Positions 8,651 to 16,445 of a stretch of 64,000 nucleotides of DNA are shown here, one piece after another. Positions within the stretch are counted from its first letter, which is position 1. Every line of letters begins with the position of its first letter. A program made the position numbers and the translations under genes. The DNA comes from JABMOW01 sp964409335 (GTDB taxonomy: Bacteria; Fidelibacterota; Marinisomatia; SCGC-AAA003-L08; JACNLC01): positions 1-64,000 of the forward strand of contig CAYPCW010000004.1 in the NCBI GenBank assembly GCA_964409335.1, written 5' to 3'. A model generated the notes under the pieces. It was not told the origin of the DNA, did not search any database, and saw only the letters and a program-made list of their open reading frames with translations.

Positions 8651-8857
8651 TCAGGATTTAAATACCCACCTAAAGGTCGTCCAAAACGGGCGAATGGCAA
8701 AAATGACCCCGCCGGCAACGTACCAGTACCAATCCTGACCCAACAGTGGGGACCAGATTTTAGCAAAGAAGAGCGTAATAAAAAAAACGGCAATTTTCAG
8801 ACATCCCGCATCCAGCCATCCGATTTTAAGTGTTGAGACATTTTGAATGATACTCAT
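8651..8857 (-). CDS. Small membrane protein, two hydrophobic segments
   Basis: This is a 68-residue protein with two likely membrane helices (about residues 20-35 and 43-58) and aromatic residues at the membrane boundary (GQDWYWYVAGG). It has an ATG with a good ribosome binding site (AAAGGAA, about 7 bases upstream). It sits last in the respiratory gene run, about 200 bases after the 134-residue membrane protein. The overlapping frame at 8566-8793 looks like a shadow. Function is unknown. Confidence 0.6.
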   Translation of the reverse strand: MSIIQNVSTLKIGWLDAGCLKIAVFFITLFFAKIWSPLLGQDWYWYVAGGVIFAIRPFWTTFRWVFKS

Positions 8858-9006
8858 CTCTGATTCCTTTTATTAAATGGTTGAAAGATCATCGAAAATC
8901 CATGACGAATTTGCTGCGAATTTTGCCTGACTTCACAATCAATCAAAAATTTGAAGATCACAGTACTATTCTTTGAGACGATCCTAAGATGAATTTCCTC
9001 ATCGTT

Positions 9007-9028
9007 GATTTTCGGTGAGTCGAAAATC
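9007..9028. repeat. Perfect 8-bp inverted repeat, hairpin-like
   Basis: GATTTTCG (9007-9014) and CGAAAATC (9021-9028) flank a 6-base loop, 31 bases past the end of the 134-residue membrane protein gene. CGAAAATC also occurs at 8893-8900. No U-tract follows on the minus strand, so it is not a classical terminator. Confidence 0.35.
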
Positions 9029-9058
9029 CCTGAGGCACAGGATCAGTCATCATGGAAA

Positions 9059-9463
9059 TTACGAATCGTTTTTAATGGGAAAACCCGATATACGGTTATC
9101 TATCTTCCCCCACATCCAAACCCCTAACGCGCCTGTCAGGTAGGCTGCCACATCCCACAGATCAGATGTCCCCCGGTGGAAGCCCACCGGCGCAATTATC
9201 TCAAACCAGAAGGCGGTGAGCGCTATCGCAAAAAGAATATGCAAGCCGGGGAGGATCACCCGATCTGACCCCCCTCGTTTTTTTCGCACCCACCCGATAG
9301 CGGGCAACAGGATAGGAAGCGCCAGCAGGTCGTCTAACCAGTTATCGGCGAAGGGAAACCGAATATCTGCCGAAATCCCCAATTGATGTAGCGCAAAGAG
9401 GCTGAGAAGCAGTCCGTATACGACAGTTCCGGGGTTCGTTCGCGGGAAGGTCGGACACTTCAC
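9059..9463 (-). CDS. Uncharacterised small membrane protein with DDLLALP and DLWDVAAY motifs
   Basis: The 134-residue protein has about four hydrophobic segments. Two conserved-looking stretches, NWLDDLLALPILL (about residues 41-53) and DLWDVAAYLTGALGVW (about 101-116), match a widespread Bacteroidetes-type family of small membrane proteins of unknown role, recalled from memory; some databases label it a magnesium citrate transporter without clear support. It follows the ctaB and DUF420 genes in the same direction and may belong to the oxidase assembly operon. Confidence 0.65.
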   Translation of the reverse strand: MKCPTFPRTNPGTVVYGLLLSLFALHQLGISADIRFPFADNWLDDLLALPILLPAIGWVRKKRGGSDRVILPGLHILFAIALTAFWFEIIAPVGFHRGTSDLWDVAAYLTGALGVWMWGKIDNRISGFPIKNDS

Positions 9464-9488
9464 GGCGAGTAGAGATGAAGGTGTTGCC

Positions 9489-9575
9489 TTACAGATTCAG
9501 CGCAGTGATAAACACACTGGCAATCAGCAGGATAAACAGCATCCGCATCAGGTCTTTATTGATGATTTTTTTCAT
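9489..9575 (-). CDS. Possible 28-residue single-helix membrane peptide
   Basis: Between the DUF420 gene and the 134-residue membrane protein gene lies an ORF beginning MKKIINKDLMRML and ending VFITALNL. It has a positively charged N-terminus and one hydrophobic helix of about 17 residues. It begins 15 bases after the DUF420 stop, in the same direction. The ribosome binding site is weak. Tiny single-helix subunits are common in heme-copper oxidases and their assembly factors, so this is plausible, but the short length leaves real doubt. Confidence 0.4.
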   Translation of the reverse strand: MKKIINKDLMRMLFILLIASVFITALNL

Positions 9576-9590
9576 TGAATTTCAGGGTTA

Positions 9591-10109
9591 TTAAAAGTTG
9601 AGCATAAAGTAAATGATGACTCCGGTGACAGATACATACAACCACAGGGGAAGGGTGAGCATGGCGATCCGGCGGTGTTTATCGAACGAACCGCCCAACC
9701 CCCGGATAACGGTAAGGATTGCCAGTGGGACAATCGCCGCCGCTAACGGGACATGTGTCAACAAAATAAAAAAATAAATAGCCCGGTAATCCCCCATGTA
9801 GTGAACCGGCTCTGCCTGGTAATAATGATATACCACATATGTGGTGAGGAAAAGTAGCGACGTCACCAGCGCCATCAGGTTGAGTCGTTTATGCCGGGTC
9901 GCCTGTTTTCGCCGTATGTTTACAAAGGCAGCACTCAGAAGCCCTGCACTTATGGCATTCAGAGTCGCCATTACCATCGGGAGATTATTGATGCTTTCGG
10001 GTGATCCGGGCAGGGTCATCCGGTAAAACACTCCCAGCACGATTGAGGGAATAAGTATCAGCCCGTATACGACCCGTGGTTTTGAAGATGATTGTGCTGA
10101 TGCTGTCAT
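9591..10109 (-). CDS. DUF420 membrane protein, likely cytochrome oxidase assembly (CtaM-like)
   Basis: From the ATG at 10109 the product is 172 residues with about five membrane segments. The frame is open further upstream, but that part overlaps ctaB and is not protein-like; the ATG lies 8 bases after the ctaB stop. Family features are YVVYHYYQAEP and FILLTHVPLAAAIVPLAIL, followed by KHRRIAMLTLPLWLYVSVTGVIIY with conserved His residues. Staphylococcal CtaM of this family is needed for caa3/aa3-type oxidase activity. The position after ctaB supports the same role here. Confidence 0.82.
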   Translation of the reverse strand: MTASAQSSSKPRVVYGLILIPSIVLGVFYRMTLPGSPESINNLPMVMATLNAISAGLLSAAFVNIRRKQATRHKRLNLMALVTSLLFLTTYVVYHYYQAEPVHYMGDYRAIYFFILLTHVPLAAAIVPLAILTVIRGLGGSFDKHRRIAMLTLPLWLYVSVTGVIIYFMLNF

Positions 10110-10117
10110 TCCACTGG

Positions 10118-11026
10118 TCAGATGATGGTATCCAGCAGAATGATGACCAGCAGGACGGGGAGATAAATGATGGAGCCAACCATGATGGCAAGGGCATTCC
10201 TTCGCTCCCTGAAATGCAGATTTTTCAATACTACCGCAAGAAATGCAGCACCCGCCATCGCAGATCCGATCGCATAAAAAAGTCCCGCCATCTTTACCAG
10301 GTATAATCCAAAGCTGATCCCCGACATGGCGATCGTAAAAAACAGCATGTAATACCGGGTCTGCCATCCATCGGAATAAACGGAGGGGATCATTTTAAAT
10401 CCGCCCTGTCGATAATCCCCGGCGTACATAATGGCGATGGCAAGAAAATGCGGTATCTGCCAGCAGAACAGGATGCCGAATAAGATCCATGCGGGGGGAT
10501 CCACCGACCCGGTAACCGATACCCAGCCGCCCACGGGTGGCAGCGCACCGGGGATAGACCCGATGAGCGTATTCAGGGTGGTGATTCGTTTGCTGGGCGT
10601 ATAGATCAATGTATACAATAAAATGGTACCGAGAGACAGTAACCCGGTAAGCGGATTGGTAAACAGGATTAAATATCCGACGCCGGCACCGGATAATCCC
10701 AGTCCCAGTGCAAGTCCGGTTTTCACTGTGATCACACCGGACGGGATGGGCCGGTTCTTTGTGCGGTCCATGAGTCCGTCGTATTTCCATTCCATCACCT
10801 GATTTAACACCGAAACGCCGCTGGAGGAAAGAAATGTGCCCGCCAGCAGGTGAAACAGCAAGAGCCCATGGACGAAATCAAGCCCGGTCAATCCGGTGTT
10901 TCTCATCCCGAGATAAAATCCAAGACACGCTGTGATGAGGACAAGCAATGTGATTCTGGGTTTGATCAGTACAGTGACGGCAGATCCGTATCGTACAAAA
11001 TCTGAGGATCGGGGCAGTGAGATCAT
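10118..11026 (-). CDS. ctaB: Protoheme IX farnesyltransferase (heme O synthase)
   Basis: CtaB/CyoE farnesylates heme b to heme o, the precursor of heme a for the oxidase encoded next to it. The 302-residue UbiA-type membrane protein shows the first Asp-rich motif as NQVMEWKYDGLMDRTKNRP (about residues 76-94) and the second region as YAGDYRQGGFKMIPSVYSDG (about 197-216). About nine hydrophobic segments are visible. It overlaps the upstream Sco gene by 4 bases (ATGA). A separate heme a synthase (ctaA) was not found in the window. Confidence 0.94.
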   Translation of the reverse strand: MISLPRSSDFVRYGSAVTVLIKPRITLLVLITACLGFYLGMRNTGLTGLDFVHGLLLFHLLAGTFLSSSGVSVLNQVMEWKYDGLMDRTKNRPIPSGVITVKTGLALGLGLSGAGVGYLILFTNPLTGLLSLGTILLYTLIYTPSKRITTLNTLIGSIPGALPPVGGWVSVTGSVDPPAWILFGILFCWQIPHFLAIAIMYAGDYRQGGFKMIPSVYSDGWQTRYYMLFFTIAMSGISFGLYLVKMAGLFYAIGSAMAGAAFLAVVLKNLHFRERRNALAIMVGSIIYLPVLLVIILLDTII

Positions 11027-11616
11027 GACCCGAGAAGCCGGTGAATATGGCTGGTAAGGGAATCTACATCAGCGGGGGCAGTCCCGTCGTAATATCCCCG
11101 GATTTTCCCAGCGGGATCGATAAGGATCAATTGGACGGGGTGGCTGAAGGGCAGGTCGTCCGCCGCCAGTTTAAACCCGGACTCGATCACTTCTACCACC
11201 GTTTCTAAATGATCATCCCGCAGAAACACCCATCGATCATCAGTGACCTCAAACTTCCGGGCATATTCCTGAAGCGCTTCCGGAGAATCCCGCTCAGGGT
11301 CCACTGAAATAGAGACCAGTTGGAGATCCGGTTCATACTCAAACTGATCGTACAATCCTTTCATATGTCCGCTCATTACCGGACAGGGTCCCATGCATGT
11401 GGTGAATATAAAATCTACAACACTGACTTTCCCCGCCAGGTTTTTATCCCCGAAACGCCCACCGCCGCTGGTGTCGAAGGAAAATTCCGGTGCGTTAAAA
11501 TATTCGGGGAGCGCCAATGAACGGCGATGCTCCGATTGGGTCATGAGTGTGAAAATGAAGACAATACCCAACATACACAAGAACAAAGAAAGTATGATCA
11601 GCAGAGGACGTTTCAT
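11023..11616 (-). CDS. SCO1/SenC copper chaperone
   Basis: The 197-residue protein has an N-terminal membrane anchor (about residues 4-25) and a thioredoxin-like domain facing the periplasm. The copper site is visible as FTTCMGPCPVMSGHMK (CxxxC, about residues 72-87) and the conserved His in LPFSHPVQLILID. Sco proteins load or reduce the CuA site of oxidase subunit II. It is the second Sco gene in the operon, 38 bases after the subunit IV gene and overlapping ctaB. Confidence 0.92.
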   Translation of the reverse strand: MKRPLLIILSLFLCMLGIVFIFTLMTQSEHRRSLALPEYFNAPEFSFDTSGGGRFGDKNLAGKVSVVDFIFTTCMGPCPVMSGHMKGLYDQFEYEPDLQLVSISVDPERDSPEALQEYARKFEVTDDRWVFLRDDHLETVVEVIESGFKLAADDLPFSHPVQLILIDPAGKIRGYYDGTAPADVDSLTSHIHRLLGS

Positions 11617-11654
11617 ATCAGCCGACGACCCTCTGGCGGATGAATAAGTCGGAT

Positions 11655-12032
11655 TTATTGGTGCTCGGGTCCATTTTTCGGTATATTTTTATAAATGATC
11701 CCCTGGGGATTAATCTCCCCGGATTTAATACGGTAAATGTCGTCCCGATTCATGGTATCGAACATGGTAAACACAATAAAAATGACCAGAAACAAAATGG
11801 CAGTAAGAAAGATGGCAAGGTTCATTTTCCTATCATACAGCAGGTGCATAAAAAACATCGCCACCAGCGACGCTTTAGCGCCGGCAATGATGAGCGCGGT
11901 CACCATATTAAACCCGCCCAAGTCAATAAATGATACCCCGATAGTCACTCCCGTGAGAATAATCAGCGCTATAAAAACCCTGAAATAGATTCTCAAAGGA
12001 ATGATATGATGTTGTGTATTGGCCAAATTCAT
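11655..12032 (-). CDS. coxD: Cytochrome c oxidase subunit IV
   Basis: The 125-residue protein has three hydrophobic segments and the pattern of the bacterial subunit IV family of caa3-type oxidases (for example GGFNMVTALIIAGAKASLVAMFFMHLLYD, here given in part as ALIIAGAKASLVAMFFMHL). It follows subunit III with a 3-base gap, so the coxB-A-C-D order of caa3 operons is complete. Confidence 0.88.
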   Translation of the reverse strand: MNLANTQHHIIPLRIYFRVFIALIILTGVTIGVSFIDLGGFNMVTALIIAGAKASLVAMFFMHLLYDRKMNLAIFLTAILFLVIFIVFTMFDTMNRDDIYRIKSGEINPQGIIYKNIPKNGPEHQ

Positions 12033-12035
12033 GTC

Positions 12036-12671
12036 TTATCCGATTAAATAAAATAGTGGAAAAAGGAAAATCCAGATCAGGTCTACCAGATGCCAGAATA
12101 ATCCCACCAGTTCAACGGGGGTGTAATATTCCGCAGAGAATTCCCCCCGCCGGGCTCTGAGGATCACCCATCCGATGACCGCCATCCCGCCTAAAACATG
12201 GATGCCATGAAGACCCGTCATGATAAAATACATACTGAAAAACAGATGGGGATTATTATCGCCCAACCCGGCATATGTATAATATTTACCCGGAAGCTGA
12301 CCCAGGTGTATTTTATGCACGTATTCGAAATATTTAACCGCCAGAAAGACGCCCGCCAGAATGAGGGTGAAGATCAGGTACCTTACCGTATCCTTCTGCC
12401 GGTTATTCTGGATGCTGTAAATCGCCAGAGCTATGGTTAATGAACTGGTGATGAGTACGACAGTATTGATTGAGCCCATGGTCACATCCAGCATTTTATG
12501 GGCATGATAGAACATTTCCGGATGCCATGCACGAAATACAGCGTAGGCACAGAATAATCCGCCAAACATCAGAACTTCTGTCAACAGGAACAGCCACATT
12601 CCCAACTTGGATGATTCATACTGCTGGTCGGGATGGCTGAAGTGATGCTGCAGATAAGCAGGATGGCTCAT
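12036..12671 (-). CDS. coxC: Cytochrome c oxidase subunit III
   Basis: The 211-residue protein has five or more membrane helices. Typical features are LGMWLFLLTEVLMFGGLFCA with the conserved Glu, MTGLHGIHVLGGMAVIGW, and the C-terminal LFWHLVDLIWIFLFPLFYLIG. Subunit III stabilises the catalytic subunit and may help proton uptake. The short form without the first two helices is usual for bacterial caa3 oxidases. It lies 20 bases after coxA. Confidence 0.94.
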   Translation of the reverse strand: MSHPAYLQHHFSHPDQQYESSKLGMWLFLLTEVLMFGGLFCAYAVFRAWHPEMFYHAHKMLDVTMGSINTVVLITSSLTIALAIYSIQNNRQKDTVRYLIFTLILAGVFLAVKYFEYVHKIHLGQLPGKYYTYAGLGDNNPHLFFSMYFIMTGLHGIHVLGGMAVIGWVILRARRGEFSAEYYTPVELVGLFWHLVDLIWIFLFPLFYLIG

Positions 12672-12691
12672 ATTAAATCCTCTTCATAAAA

Positions 12692-14299
12692 TTAAACGGT
12701 TTTTTCTGCAATAACCTTGTCATAGTCATAAGGGCCGTGTTCAAATTTCAGATCATCATCGAAATTCTCCGGAGGTACGGGCGACGGCGTCGTCCATTCC
12801 AACCCCAATGCCCCCCAGGGATTGCTCCCTGCCGGTTTTCCGTTAAAGATGGATATCACCAGATAGTACAGCATGAGAAAGAACCCGGCTGCCAGGATCC
12901 ACGACCCAACGGTGGAGATTATATTCAGAGTATGGAAGCGTTCCACGTACATAAAATTTTGCTTTGGCATTCCCTGTCCACCGAGAATAAATTGGGGGAT
13001 AAAGGTGGTATTGAATCCCACAAATACCAGGATCGCCGAAATCCGTCCCTGGGTCTCATTGTACATCCTGCCCCAGATCTTAGGCCACCAATAGTGCAGC
13101 CCCCCAAGGAACGCCATCACCGTTCCCCCCATCATCACATAGTGAAAGTGTGCCACCACAAAATAGGTATCGTGGAGGTGAATATCCGTTGCGATGGCGC
13201 CCAGAAACATCCCTGTCAATCCGCCGATGCTAAAGGTGAACAGAAATATAAAGGTATACAGCATGGGGGTTTCAAAAGAGATCCGACCCTTGTACATAGT
13301 TGCCAGCCAGTTGAATACTTTGATTCCCGAGGGTATCCCTACCAGAAAGGTGATCACTGAAAATACCATGGACGAAAATTCGGATTGGCCGGATGTGAAC
13401 ATATGATGGCCCCACACCATAAAGGATAAGAAAGCGATTCCCAGAGATGAGAAAGCGATAGCCTTGTAGCCGAAAATTTTTTTCCTGGAGAACACGGAAA
13501 CCAGCTCGCTGATGATCCCCATACCCGGCAGGATCATGATATATACAGCAGGATGAGAGTAAAACCAAAAAAAGTGCTGGAAAAGAACGGGATCGCCACC
13601 CATAAGCGGATCAAAGATCCCAATATTCCAGGTGCGTTCTAAAATGAGAAGAATGAGGGTGATGGCAAGCACCGGCGTTGCTAATATTTGGATCACCGCA
13701 GTGGCGTACAATCCCCAGACGAACAGGGGCATTTTAAACCAGGTCATCCCCGGCACTCTCAGCTTGTGGATGGTGACGATAAAATTGATCCCGGTAAAAA
13801 TGGATGAAAATCCCAGGACGAATGCCCCGAATGTCATTGAGATTACCGCAGAATCCGTCGTGGAACTGTAGGGCGTATAGAATGTCCAACCGGTATCTGC
13901 GCCTCCGTTGATGATAGAATAAAGGGCGACACAGGCGCCGGCGACAAATACATACCAACTCATCAGGTTTAAGCGGGGTAAAGCAACGTCTTTGGCGCCG
14001 ATCATCAACGGGAGCAAGATATTCCCCATCGCCGCCGGGATCGACGGAATGATAAACAAAAATATCATAATGGCGCCGTGAAGTGTGAATAAACGATTGT
14101 AAATATCGGCAGGGACAATATCTGCACCAGGATTCAATAATTCCATCCGCATGACCATGGCGATCATCCCGCCCACGAACAGAAAAATCATAATCGCAAA
14201 GAGATACATCAGCCCGATCCTTTTGTGATCCAATGTGAGTAACCAGGATTTCAATCCGGTAGGCGAGTTCAAATAGTTACGTTCTGCGTAAGTACCCAT
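12692..14299 (-). CDS. coxA: Cytochrome c oxidase subunit I, A2-type heme-copper oxidase
   Basis: This is the catalytic subunit that reduces oxygen and pumps protons. The 535-residue protein has about 12 helices. Heme and copper ligands are visible: His74 in FTLHGAIMIF, His250 in WFYSHPAVYIMILPG, His299 and His300 in GHHMFTSGQ, and His385 and His387 in HDTYFVVAHFHYVMMGG. Tyr254 in HPAVY is the His-Tyr crosslink residue. The Glu of A1 oxidases (HPEVY) is replaced by Ala and a YS pair precedes it, the mark of A2-type enzymes such as the Rhodothermus caa3 oxidase. This matches the cytochrome c tail on CoxB. Confidence 0.97.
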   Translation of the reverse strand: MGTYAERNYLNSPTGLKSWLLTLDHKRIGLMYLFAIMIFLFVGGMIAMVMRMELLNPGADIVPADIYNRLFTLHGAIMIFLFIIPSIPAAMGNILLPLMIGAKDVALPRLNLMSWYVFVAGACVALYSIINGGADTGWTFYTPYSSTTDSAVISMTFGAFVLGFSSIFTGINFIVTIHKLRVPGMTWFKMPLFVWGLYATAVIQILATPVLAITLILLILERTWNIGIFDPLMGGDPVLFQHFFWFYSHPAVYIMILPGMGIISELVSVFSRKKIFGYKAIAFSSLGIAFLSFMVWGHHMFTSGQSEFSSMVFSVITFLVGIPSGIKVFNWLATMYKGRISFETPMLYTFIFLFTFSIGGLTGMFLGAIATDIHLHDTYFVVAHFHYVMMGGTVMAFLGGLHYWWPKIWGRMYNETQGRISAILVFVGFNTTFIPQFILGGQGMPKQNFMYVERFHTLNIISTVGSWILAAGFFLMLYYLVISIFNGKPAGSNPWGALGLEWTTPSPVPPENFDDDLKFEHGPYDYDKVIAEKTV

Positions 14300-14313
14300 G
14301 ATTTTTTTAATCC

Positions 14314-15258
14314 TTACTTAAGCGCTTTTATATAAGCGGCGATTCCGTCGATCTCACGGTCTGACAACTGCCCCTGGTAAGTGGGCATAACGGGTGTAAA
14401 ACCATCTACGATTTTTGCCTGTGGGGATAATAAGGATTCCCGGATGTAATTTTCATCCACCACCGCCGCAGAGCCATCGGCATGTTGAACGGTGTTCCTA
14501 AAAATACCCTTCAAGGTCGGACCCACCAGTCTTGCCCCGTCAATGGTATGGCAGGTGAAACAGGCTTTTTTCCGGTATAACTGTTCCCCAAGTTCTGCCA
14601 GGGGTGTGGTGGTGTCTTCAACAGCGGATTCCTTCAGCCAGGCAATGTATTCATCCCTGGGCAGGACTTTCACTTTACCGATCATTTCAGAGTGACCTTT
14701 TCCGCAGTATTCAGTGCAAAACAGATCGTACTCACCAGGGTCATCGGATTGGAACCAGACCTGAGAATACCGATTTGGGAGGACATCCATCTTGGTTCTG
14801 AAATTCGGGACATAAAAACTATGGATTACATCCTGCGAAGACATCAGCAATTTCACAGGGGTTCCAACCGGGATCACCAATTCGTTGGTCATATTAATGC
14901 CTTCCGGATAATCAAAGGTCCAGAACCATTTTTGTCCCGTCACCTTGATTTCGATCGCGTCTTTCGGGATGATATTCATTTTCATGTACAGCTTAAATCC
15001 CCAAAAGAAAACCACCATCACTAAAAAGGACGGTATCACAGTCCAGACGACCTCCAGCACAAGATTCTGATCGCTGCCTGAAGTCACTTCTGCGGATGTA
15101 CTCCTTTGCCGGTAACGTATGGCGAAATACATCATAATCACAACGACCAGAATGAAAATGATGCCGGTGGTGTACAGGATAAAATTGAACAGACTATCCA
15201 CATCTCCTGCAATGGTCGAGTTTGCGCCGGGCAGCATCAATGTTTCATTTTTATCCAT
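14314..15258 (-). CDS. coxB: Cytochrome c oxidase subunit II with fused cytochrome c (caa3 type)
   Basis: The 314-residue protein has two N-terminal membrane helices (about residues 22-46 and 66-90), a cupredoxin domain with the CuA site (VIHSFYVPNFR, then CTEYCGKGHSEM, giving two Cys, two His and Met ligands), and a C-terminal class I cytochrome c domain with the heme motif CFTCH (about residue 234) and a likely Met ligand in TPVMPTYQG. The fused cytochrome lets the oxidase take electrons directly from ACIII. No signal peptide is evident. The gene lies between the Sco gene and coxA. Confidence 0.96.
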   Translation of the reverse strand: MDKNETLMLPGANSTIAGDVDSLFNFILYTTGIIFILVVVIMMYFAIRYRQRSTSAEVTSGSDQNLVLEVVWTVIPSFLVMVVFFWGFKLYMKMNIIPKDAIEIKVTGQKWFWTFDYPEGINMTNELVIPVGTPVKLLMSSQDVIHSFYVPNFRTKMDVLPNRYSQVWFQSDDPGEYDLFCTEYCGKGHSEMIGKVKVLPRDEYIAWLKESAVEDTTTPLAELGEQLYRKKACFTCHTIDGARLVGPTLKGIFRNTVQHADGSAAVVDENYIRESLLSPQAKIVDGFTPVMPTYQGQLSDREIDGIAAYIKALK

Positions 15259-15275
15259 GCCTGAGTCAATTCCTT

Positions 15276-16139
15276 TTATTGAATATTTTTCTTTTTTCGT
15301 TCATACATCCAGTAGGTTGCGAGCATGATGATAAGGATCGCCAGTGTGACGGCTCCGCCCAATTTCATCAGATTCGCTGCGAACAATACATATCCCCTGG
15401 CATCCGGGTCGTAGTGGAAACAGTATAAAATCAGTTTCTCAATAGTGGATCCGATCTTACCCTGTGACGCATCGATGAGCGCAAATTTTAGATCCCGCGA
15501 GGGAAATTCCAGACCGAAAAAATACCGGGAGATCACCCCTTCTCCCGTCAGAACAAAGAGGACCGCAGGATGGGCAAATTGCTTCAGGTCCTCATCATAA
15601 TAGTATTTGAATCCAAGGGCATCTGCTAATGTTTTGATCTGCGGCTCATTCCCTACTAAAAAATCCCATGATTCCGGTGATATTTTTTCCGTAAACCGTT
15701 CCAGGTACAGGTCCTGTTTTCGTTTCGCCATCCCCGGGGTCTCCTCCGGGTCAATGCTCACTGTGAGAATCCGGTAACCTTCCCCGGGAAAGCGATCCAT
15801 CTGGCTGACGCCATCATAGAGTCCGTCCAACACCAGAGAGCACAACATGGGGCAATCGGAATATGCCATCACCACCAGCGCAGGAACCCCCTCGGTAAAG
15901 TAGTCTTTCAATTGTACCGGTTTATTCCGGGTGTTGAAAAAGGATAAATCCAAAGGGATGTGATCTCCCAGATTTTCTTCAACATCAATCTTTAATAATC
16001 CGGGGATACTATCATTGAGCACCTGCCCCATCCCGGGGGTCTGAAATATCCCTAAAAACAAACCAAGACACACTGCCCTGTACAGTTGCCTGAAAACGTG
16101 CCAACCCGATTTAATCAAGATGAAAATCCAGGAATACAA
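15276..16139 (-). CDS. SCO1/SenC-like protein with C-terminal membrane helix
   Basis: The 287-residue protein has an N-terminal export segment (about residues 18-36), a thioredoxin-like Sco domain with copper-binding CPMLC (in AYSDCPMLCSLVLDG, about residues 92-106) and His in FAHPAVLFVL, and a C-terminal membrane helix followed by YERKKKN. The tail-anchored form is common in operons of this ACIII plus oxidase type. It likely matures CuA of the adjacent CoxB. With the second Sco gene at 11023-11616, the operon carries two copper chaperones of different architecture. Confidence 0.9.
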   Translation of the reverse strand: MYSWIFILIKSGWHVFRQLYRAVCLGLFLGIFQTPGMGQVLNDSIPGLLKIDVEENLGDHIPLDLSFFNTRNKPVQLKDYFTEGVPALVVMAYSDCPMLCSLVLDGLYDGVSQMDRFPGEGYRILTVSIDPEETPGMAKRKQDLYLERFTEKISPESWDFLVGNEPQIKTLADALGFKYYYDEDLKQFAHPAVLFVLTGEGVISRYFFGLEFPSRDLKFALIDASQGKIGSTIEKLILYCFHYDPDARGYVLFAANLMKLGGAVTLAILIIMLATYWMYERKKKNIQ

Positions 16140-16147
16140 TGGGATTT

Positions 16148-16438
16148 CTATTTTTCCGCCACTACCTTTTTAATGGCTTCCTCAATTGGGATCCTGTAAA
16201 TGCCTTTTTCTTTGTCGATGATGCCAAAGGTTGCGAGTTGGTGATTTTCCCGATCCCTGAGCATCGTCAGCTTTTGGGAAACGGGTTGGAGGATGTATTC
16301 GTCTATCATTTCTTCTCTGACGGTTGAAAAATATTGTGCTGAGGCGATGATGATCACAACCAAAATGGACACCGAAATAATGCCAACGGAAAAGATGGTT
16401 TTAATTGAAACGTCTGTTTTATCGTACCCGATAGACAT
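16148..16438 (-). CDS. Small membrane protein associated with ACIII/oxidase operons
   Basis: From the ATG at 16438 the product has 96 residues: a short cytosolic start, one membrane helix (about residues 13-36) and a soluble tail with ENHQLATFGIIDKEKG and YRIPIEEAIKKVV. The tail resembles a motif I recall from small proteins beside actF or Sco genes in other phyla (LxxLRxxExxxLxxYGxxDxxxGxxRIPIxxAM). The frame is open upstream to 16552, but that part overlaps actF. It starts 8 bases after the actF stop. It may be an accessory ACIII subunit; this is inference. Confidence 0.7.
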   Translation of the reverse strand: MSIGYDKTDVSIKTIFSVGIISVSILVVIIIASAQYFSTVREEMIDEYILQPVSQKLTMLRDRENHQLATFGIIDKEKGIYRIPIEEAIKKVVAEK

Positions 16439-16445
16439 GTTACCT

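Noticed and set aside
8566..8793. 75-codon minus-strand frame overlapping the 68-residue membrane protein
   Set aside because: Composition is not protein-like, and the overlapping frame has a better start and membrane pattern.
12737..13360. 207-codon plus-strand frame inside coxA
   Set aside because: It is a shadow antisense to a clear oxidase gene, with Pro/His/Arg-rich composition.
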